From positions 1 to 29,106 of the forward strand of contig JAGDAG010000143.1 of the NCBI GenBank assembly GCA_017959625.1: DNA of 29,106 nt, written 5' to 3'. Positions 24,653 to 29,106 of the stretch are shown here, piece by piece. This stretch comes from Abditibacteriota bacterium (GTDB lineage Bacteria > Armatimonadota > UBA5829). The first letter of the stretch is position 1, and each line of letters begins with the position of its first letter. A program made the position numbers and the translations under genes. The notes below the pieces were generated by a model. That model was not told the DNA's origin, searched no databases, and saw only the letters and a list, made by a program, of their open reading frames with translations.

Positions 24653-25864
24653 CACCGCCTCGGCGCCGGAACAATCCTCCAGGCCGGAGACGGCGGCGTA
24701 GCGGAAGCCGTGCCAGGTGAAAAGAGGCTGCCATACGGCAAGATCCCTTTCGTCTCCCGACGCAGTATAGGTGTCCCGGCAAAGGGCGCCTCTCAGGGGA
24801 GCGGTGAAAAGGGTCCCGTATTCGTCAAGCTCTTCGGCAAAGCGCACTTCTATCCTGTGTCCCCGGGGAAGCGGGGGCAGGGGGAGCCGCAGGACCCCGG
24901 CTATGTTTTCGCCGAAATCCAGCACGCAAAGCCCCTTTTCGGGGCGGGTGATATCCGCGGGAGCAAGGGTCCGGACGGGGCGGACGGGCTCGAGGATATC
25001 CGGCGCAAGAGTTCCCCCGGGGCCTTCGCATTCGCAGACGGAACGCTTTTCCTCTTCGGCGGCAGCGTTATAGTCTTCTCCCGCATATATGCCGCTTTGG
25101 GCCACGGGGCCGAAGGAATACTGCCACGAAGCGTCGGTGACAAAGGTCTCCTGCCTGCCGCCGGCGTAAAAGACTTCAAGCTGCCCCCAAAGCATGACGG
25201 GCCCCATAAACTCTATTTGCCTCTCTCCCACGGCCCTTTTCGTTTCTTCGGTCATATTGTTCCGCCAGCCCTCGGCAACCAAAACGGAAACTGTGTTGAG
25301 GCCCTTTTTGAGAAGAAAGCCGGCAGGCTTCGCGCTGCAGCAGACGGTTTTTGCATAATTGGTGTGAGAGGGCTGCAGCAGGGAATCGTCGGGGGCTTCG
25401 CCGTTTATAAGGATGTGGTGATACCCCAGCCCGCACACGTAAAAACAGGCCTCCCGGGGCTCCTCCGCCAGCATAATGTCCCGGGAAAAATACGTCACTC
25501 TGCCATCGGTGGGCTCCTGAGGGCGTATCCATTTTGCCTTCTCTTCAAAGCAGGCGTTCATTACGTCCCGTTCAAGAGCGCCTGCGCAACCGTCCTCGCC
25601 GTAAACGGAAACCGATACCCTGGTTTTTCTCCCCGGGGGGAGCGGCGCTCCCGCATAAAGGGCCTCCTGTTCCTCCGAGGCGACGAAGCCGCTGTCCCAC
25701 AAAAGCGTTTCTCCGCAGAACGCCCGCGCTCTGTAGCCCTTCTGCCGGGGCTCGCCGCCCTCCAGAGACCAGGAAAAACGGGGAAAAGCCGAATCGGTAA
25801 GGTTATACCTTATATCGGCTTTCGTTCTTCCTCCGGAAATATAAAGATCTTTTATTTTAAGCAT
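24650..25864 (-). CDS. alpha-L-rhamnosidase GH78, N-terminal part (before the in-frame stop)
   Basis: 404 residues carrying the non-catalytic beta domains of GH78: an N-terminal fibronectin-like domain (about 1-115), the Bac_rhamnosid_N domain with TYFSRDIMLAEEPREACFYVCGLGYHHILINGE style sequence (from about 123) and the concanavalin-like domain from about 305 (LCVLDFGENIAGVLRLPLPP, then FAEELDEYG and FTWHGFRYAAVSGLE). No signal peptide is present, so unlike its SGNH neighbour it may be cytoplasmic. With the downstream frame the protein would be 831 codons, a normal GH78 length. The start is ATG at 25864, with a poor ribosome binding site. A pseudogene, a sequencing error and readthrough all remain possible. 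Confidence 0.85.
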   Translation of the reverse strand: MLKIKDLYISGGRTKADIRYNLTDSAFPRFSWSLEGGEPRQKGYRARAFCGETLLWDSGFVASEEQEALYAGAPLPPGRKTRVSVSVYGEDGCAGALERDVMNACFEEKAKWIRPQEPTDGRVTYFSRDIMLAEEPREACFYVCGLGYHHILINGEAPDDSLLQPSHTNYAKTVCCSAKPAGFLLKKGLNTVSVLVAEGWRNNMTEETKRAVGERQIEFMGPVMLWGQLEVFYAGGRQETFVTDASWQYSFGPVAQSGIYAGEDYNAAAEEEKRSVCECEGPGGTLAPDILEPVRPVRTLAPADITRPEKGLCVLDFGENIAGVLRLPLPPLPRGHRIEVRFAEELDEYGTLFTAPLRGALCRDTYTASGDERDLAVWQPLFTWHGFRYAAVSGLEDCSGAEAV

Positions 25865-25936
25865 TGTTTGTCACGGTAATTTCTATGGTCCGGGAACGCG
25901 GCGGGCAGCCCGGAAACGAACCTCTGCTTTTTCAAC

Positions 25937-25965
25937 AAAAAGGCGGCGGCGCCGTCCGCTCCGCC
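25937..25965 (-). terminator. possible terminator after the small unknown gene
   Basis: On the minus strand GGCGG (from 25965) can pair with a later CCGCC, in a very GC-rich stretch, and TTTTT follows. It sits between the stop at 25988 and the rhamnosidase start, so the rhamnosidase may have its own promoter, which I cannot identify. Confidence 0.4.
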
Positions 25966-25987
25966 GCTTATACGCAAAATCGGCGCC

Positions 25988-26332
25988 TCAGGCCTCAAGC
26001 CCGTATTTTTTGCCGTCCACCCACAGCGAAACAAAATGCCGCGCGTGCTTTATGCGGCGGTAGGCCTCGGAGGCAAAGGACATGGTGTAAAAGGGCACCG
26101 CCGCCACGAGAGCGCCGTTTTTTTCCATATTATCTATCTGTTCTTCCGTCAGCACCCCGGCGGCTCTGACGGCGCCCAGGTATTTGTCTCTTTTTTCGGC
26201 ATCCGCTCCGGATAAATCAATGACCAGCAGAGTCTTGCAGCCGCCGCTGTGTTTTTCCACCGCCGCGGAGACTGTATCGCTGCCGGTCATTATCAATACT
26301 TCGTTTCCGGAACATACTGCTTCGTGGGACAT
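25988..26332 (-). CDS. small protein of unknown function
   Basis: I place the start at the ATG at 26332 (MSHEAVCSGNEVLIMTGSD), which has GGAGGAG ten bases upstream; an earlier ATG at 26428 would put the promoter inside the gene. The product is 114 residues. It looks like a compact cytoplasmic alpha/beta protein: a hydrophobic strand CKTLLVIDLSGADAEKR, a charged helix, GALVAAVPFYTMSFASEAYRRIKHARHF and a C-terminal WVDGKKYGLEA strand. No membrane segment and no family that I recognise. It is transcribed divergently from thiE. Confidence 0.65.
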   Translation of the reverse strand: MSHEAVCSGNEVLIMTGSDTVSAAVEKHSGGCKTLLVIDLSGADAEKRDKYLGAVRAAGVLTEEQIDNMEKNGALVAAVPFYTMSFASEAYRRIKHARHFVSLWVDGKKYGLEA

Positions 26333-26356
26333 TTTGGGTACTCTCCTCCCGCCGCA

Positions 26357-26386
26357 TTGAAAACCAGCGGCAGTCTGTATTATAAT
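26357..26386 (+). promoter_or_regulatory. thiE promoter with a -10 box readable on both strands
   Basis: TTGAAA (26357-26362), an 18-base spacer and TATAAT (26381-26386) point toward thiE. The box lies in ATTATAAT, which is self-complementary, so the minus strand also reads TATAAT toward the small gene at 26332. Downstream, ACACC and GGTGT flank TT (about 26397-26408), a short palindrome in the thiE leader. The leader is about 70 bases and I see no TPP riboswitch landmarks. Confidence 0.6.
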
Positions 26387-26463
26387 TGATATCGGAACAC
26401 CTTGGTGTGTATATATATATTTTACCATAAAAAAACGGTTTTGGAGCAGATAAACAACAAAAA

Positions 26464-27108
26464 ATGAAAAAAGCGGAGCTTCTTGAAGGACTTTACGTGA
26501 TCACCGACGAGACCCTGTCGCCGGGAAGGACCCACGCGCAGATAGCCAAAGCGGCGCTGGAGGGGGGAGCCCGCATCATACAATTGCGGGACAAGACCTG
26601 TTCGGACAGGCATTTTTACGCGGCGGCGCTGGAGATACGGAAACTCACCCGCAGCTTCGGGGCCCTTTTTATCATAAACGACCGCATCCATATCGCCCTG
26701 GCGGCGGAAGCCGACGGGGTGAACTGCGGGCAGACCGACCTGCCCTGCCCCGTTATCCGAAAGCTGCTGGGCCCGGAGGCCGTGATAGGCATCTCCTGCT
26801 CCTCCGCGGAGGAAGCCGCAGCAGCGGAAAAGGACGGCGCCGACTATATAGGCCTGGGGGCCGTTTTTCCCACACGGACCAAAGCCGACAGCCCCGAGGC
26901 CGGCGGCCTTGACCTGATCACGGAAACCAAAAAACGGGTCTCTCTGCCCATAGCCGCCAGAGCGGGGATAAACCAAAGCAACATACGCCTCGTGGGCGAA
27001 CGGCAAAGCGAGATGGCCTGCGTGGTGTCGGCGGTGGTATGCGCCGGCGACATGGAAAAAGCCGCGGCGGAGCTGAAAGAGGCGTTTGAAAACGCCAAAA
27101 GGCAATAA
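26464..27108 (+). CDS. thiE: thiamine-phosphate synthase
   Basis: A 214-residue single-domain TIM barrel, standard ThiE length. It joins hydroxymethylpyrimidine diphosphate and the thiazole phosphate to make thiamine phosphate. Landmarks: LYVITDE (10-16), QLRDK (40-44), IINDR (70-74), GQTDL (89-93), GISCSS (109-114), DYIGLGAVFPTRTK (127-140) and VVSAVV near the end. The usual HLGQ reads NCGQ here, and the phosphate-loop phrase AIGGI reads ARAGI, both small departures from the common form. The ATG follows an A-rich stretch with no strong Shine-Dalgarno. It stands alone, without other thi genes in the window. Confidence 0.92.
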   Translation: MKKAELLEGLYVITDETLSPGRTHAQIAKAALEGGARIIQLRDKTCSDRHFYAAALEIRKLTRSFGALFIINDRIHIALAAEADGVNCGQTDLPCPVIRKLLGPEAVIGISCSSAEEAAAAEKDGADYIGLGAVFPTRTKADSPEAGGLDLITETKKRVSLPIAARAGINQSNIRLVGERQSEMACVVSAVVCAGDMEKAAAELKEAFENAKRQ

Positions 27109-27140
27109 AAACGCTCCCCCGCCGAAGCCTTCGGCGGGGG
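27107..27140 (-). terminator. strong hairpin between thiE and paralogue B
   Basis: CCCCCGCCGAA (27116-27126) pairs with TTCGGCGGGGG (27130-27140), an eleven-pair stem with a three-base loop. On the minus strand AGCG and then TTTTTATT follow, ending the operon whose last stop is at 27181. On the plus strand the hairpin begins eight bases after the thiE stop but lacks a T-run. Confidence 0.75.
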
Positions 27141-27180
27141 ATCGCTGCTGCGTTTGGGTATTTATTCAAAAAAACGCGTT

Positions 27181-28197
27181 TTAGCCGTAGGAGGGTTCCG
27201 CCGAAATATCGGGGTCGAAATCCCACGCTTTATCGGACGCGCCGCCGGCGTCGCCGCTGAGCCATATCAGAGATGCGTCCGGCTTTCCGGTTTTCCGGTT
27301 TTTCTTGCAGTCTTCCCGGGTGAGGCGTATCTTATAGTGGGCCGTTTTGCCGTATTTTGCTCCCAGGGCGCTGTAATCTGCAGTTTTATACTCGATACGG
27401 ACAACGTTGTCCGTAAGCATTTTTGCCGATTTGATGCAACCGTACAATTTGTACGGCGTAAAGCTTTTTTCAAAAACGTCGGCAACGACGCCGTTTTTTT
27501 CCGCGCCGACGTAATGCACGGCCCTGTCGGTTATGACAACGAGCCTGTCACCAAAACGCCGGACGTTCACGAAACGTTCCCGCGAAGAAGCCCATACGGC
27601 CTTTTTTCCGTCTCTCAGGACCTCAAGAGACGGGCGGCAGTCATGATCGGCAGGCAGTCTGCGGCGTCTTGCGTACACTTTCGCCGCATCGTCTATGTCA
27701 TAGCTTTCCAGGGCAAAGCCATCGGAAAGCGTTTTAGACTCCTTCGGCCCGAATCTCATCCCGAACCGGAAAGGGCTCTTAAAAAACAGCCAGGCAAAAT
27801 GATCGGCCGCATCGCCGTTTACTCCCCTTTCGAGCCTGTCATCCTCCGGCCTTCCGTCCTGCTCGGGACTGAAACGGTGCCTGTATTCGGTATATCCGTT
27901 GAACACCACCTCCGCGGTTTCGTATACGGCCGTGTCCGGGATATGTTCTGCAGGTACCGGCCTGTCCGTGATCCCTCGTTTTTCAACGGTCAGGCGGGGG
28001 CCGGCCATGGGCTTTTCTTCCGGAAGCTCTCTGGCTATGGTTTTTCCGTCCTTTTTCACCACGTCCACCAAAACCTTCCGTTTGCCGGCTCTGATCTCCC
28101 GGATACTGTGGTTTTCCCTGTCCGCCGCCCACCGGCAGGCCCCTGCCGCCGCGCAGATCATGACGGCGGCAATAATGATCAAAACAACTCTTTTCAT
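27181..28197 (-). CDS. exported or lipid-anchored protein of unknown family (paralogue B of three)
   Basis: The start is the ATG at 28197 (MKRVVLIIIAAVMICAAAGAC), with GGAAGGAAAAAGCG just upstream; a longer frame would overlap the neighbouring gene without a signal sequence. The product is 338 residues. The hydrophobic leader ends in AGAC, so C21 may be lipidated, though the lipobox is imperfect. No named domain is recognised. The C-terminal half shares the ordered motifs of paralogues A and C: LEVLRDGKKAVW (191-202), MLTDNVVR (260-267), AHYKIRLTRED (286-296) and LIW (310-312). It lacks the MWCF...EPVY block and the hydrophobic tail of the other two. The unique N-terminal half (to about 180) is charged and rich in Arg and Asp. 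It follows paralogue C by 118 bases. Confidence 0.7.
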   Translation of the reverse strand: MKRVVLIIIAAVMICAAAGACRWAADRENHSIREIRAGKRKVLVDVVKKDGKTIARELPEEKPMAGPRLTVEKRGITDRPVPAEHIPDTAVYETAEVVFNGYTEYRHRFSPEQDGRPEDDRLERGVNGDAADHFAWLFFKSPFRFGMRFGPKESKTLSDGFALESYDIDDAAKVYARRRRLPADHDCRPSLEVLRDGKKAVWASSRERFVNVRRFGDRLVVITDRAVHYVGAEKNGVVADVFEKSFTPYKLYGCIKSAKMLTDNVVRIEYKTADYSALGAKYGKTAHYKIRLTREDCKKNRKTGKPDASLIWLSGDAGGASDKAWDFDPDISAEPSYG

Positions 28198-28315
28198 CGC
28201 TTTTTCCTTCCGATAGCAGGGGCGCCCTGCGATCCTTCCGTTTTTATCTCTCCTTTGAGATACCGCGGCGTCCGGCCTGCAGCATCCGAAAACCTTCCCT
28301 GATCCAAAAAATGCG

Positions 28316-29106
28316 CTACGCCGCAAACATGGCGAAAAAGCCCCGCACAAGGGTCGCCGCGGCGGCAAGCCGGCCCCTTTCCGCTGCGGTCCTGTACTGG
28401 GGCACAAGGACCGCTTCTTTCACACAGCTTTTATCACGCAATACGGGATACTTTGCGTTTTCCAGAACGTCGCGGGGAAACAGCTCCGAAGGCTTTCCCT
28501 CTTTCTTTTTAAAAGTCCTGCCGTTGTAAACGGGTTCCCATACGCTCTTTTTGAAACACCACATACGGCACACCTTTGCAGATTCTTCGGCGCACTCCCG
28601 GGTCTTTCTGCCGCATATCCCGTTCCACCACAACAGCCTGCCTTTGCAGTTATAATACCACCCGGTGCTGCCGGCAGTCATCAAAAGCCTGGATTTGTTT
28701 CTGGCCGTATCCTCCCCGGAAAGCTTCAGCGCCCAGTGCTCGGCGCAGCCGTCGGGATACGAATAGCGGACAATGTTGTCTGTCAGTATCCTCACCTCGG
28801 GATATGCGGAGGGCGGCATATAACTCCCCCGGGTCTTGCTTTCGGTAGCCCCGATCCAGTTCACTCCCTCCGCGAAGGCGCGCTCCAGAACCAGTTTTCC
28901 CGCCGTTTCCCGGGAATACCAGCCGCCGCGGGCAGATACTACAAGGCTCCTGCCGTCCGGAAGCAGGATGGCGTCCGGGCGGGCAAGCGCGAATTTTTTA
29001 CCCCGGGAAATCTCCCGCATGACCGGCATAACGTCGAACCATACGGTTTTGCCCTTGCGCCTTAAAACCAGCAAATAAACGTTGCTCTTGCCCCAAAGGC
29101 CCTGTC
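28316..29106 (-). CDS. protein of unknown family (paralogue C of three), 5' end beyond the window
   Basis: The frame stays open to the window edge (reading QGLWGKSNVY before LLVLRRKGKTVW), so at least 262 codons are present and the true start is outside; a TTG at 29074 is not a credible start. Shared motifs in order: LVLRRKGKTVWF, LLPDGRSLVV, RILTDNIVR, EHWALKLSGED, RLLWWN, MWCFKKSVWEPVY and a hydrophobic end RGFFAMFAA. These match the gene at 15404-16516 in the same order and the gene at 27181-28197 in part. No known domain is recognised. The stop is TAG at 28316-28318. Confidence 0.7.
   Translation of the reverse strand, partial: QGLWGKSNVYLLVLRRKGKTVWFDVMPVMREISRGKKFALARPDAILLPDGRSLVVSARGGWYSRETAGKLVLERAFAEGVNWIGATESKTRGSYMPPSAYPEVRILTDNIVRYSYPDGCAEHWALKLSGEDTARNKSRLLMTAGSTGWYYNCKGRLLWWNGICGRKTRECAEESAKVCRMWCFKKSVWEPVYNGRTFKKKEGKPSELFPRDVLENAKYPVLRDKSCVKEAVLVPQYRTAAERGRLAAAATLVRGFFAMFAA

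Noticed and set aside
26387..26463. TPP riboswitch ahead of thiE
   Set aside because: The leader is short and I do not find the conserved CTGAGA or ACCTGA elements.
1..29106. tRNA, rRNA, CRISPR array, insertion sequence, prophage or integrase
   Set aside because: None was seen: no cloverleaf with a CCA end, no spaced identical repeats, no transposase or recombinase motifs in any frame I read.

Overview
The window is one continuous stretch of a GC-rich bacterial chromosome (about 60% GC by eye in most lines) that is densely coded on the minus strand. Only two complete genes, a leucine-rich-repeat protein and thiE, lie on the plus strand. Sigma70-type promoters with TATAAT or TAAAAT boxes, AGGAG-type ribosome binding sites, ATGA/GTGA gene overlaps and U-tailed terminators are all visible. 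An oxygen-sensitive class III ribonucleotide reductase, GH78 and GH71/99-like glycoside hydrolases, two DUF4838 proteins, an SGNH hydrolase and a BspA-like protein suggest a fermentative, glycan-degrading anaerobe. A gut or sediment member of Lentisphaerota/Verrucomicrobiota, Planctomycetota or Armatimonadota would fit, but I see no marker gene and the lineage is a guess.

Layout from left to right, all minus strand unless stated. 1-4807: a short convergent end, then two tandem 768-residue DUF4838 secreted proteins. 4870-7751: the anaerobic ribonucleotide reductase operon, transcribed nrdD, then a 62-residue glycyl-radical protein, then nrdG, from a promoter overlapped by a near-perfect 22-bp palindrome. 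7881-13271: an operon of MFS transporter, lipoprotein, membrane TPR protein, GH71/99-like secreted hydrolase and YggS, with genes overlapping or tightly spaced. 13548-15281 (+): a BspA-type LRR protein without a signal peptide. 15404-18614: a secreted transglutaminase-like protein followed by a secreted protein of unknown family. 18908-21694: an NAD-type isocitrate dehydrogenase and a PpiD/SurA-like membrane chaperone with TPRs. 21846-25864: a GH78 alpha-L-rhamnosidase interrupted by one in-frame amber codon, translationally coupled to an SGNH hydrolase. 25988-26332: a small unknown protein, divergent from thiE (+, 26464-27108). 27181-29106: two more members of the unknown family, the last one cut by the window edge.

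The most notable observations are these. The radical-bearing C-terminal domain of the class III reductase is a separate gene with its own ribosome binding site, while the large subunit carries only the ATP cone, the catalytic barrel and a three-cysteine remnant of the zinc motif. Three paralogous exported proteins share an LTDN-hydrophobic-R ... H-W/Y-K ... L-S/T-x-E-D signature that I cannot assign to a named family. A sharply AT-rich block (about 15,660-17,190) crosses the junction of two genes, making both look mosaic. The rhamnosidase is open on both sides of a single TAG.

The glycan-related genes would act in the periplasm or outside the cell: rhamnose removal (GH78), ester removal (SGNH), endo-mannan-type cleavage (GH71/99-like) and two DUF4838 proteins. 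Assigning them to one substrate is inference.
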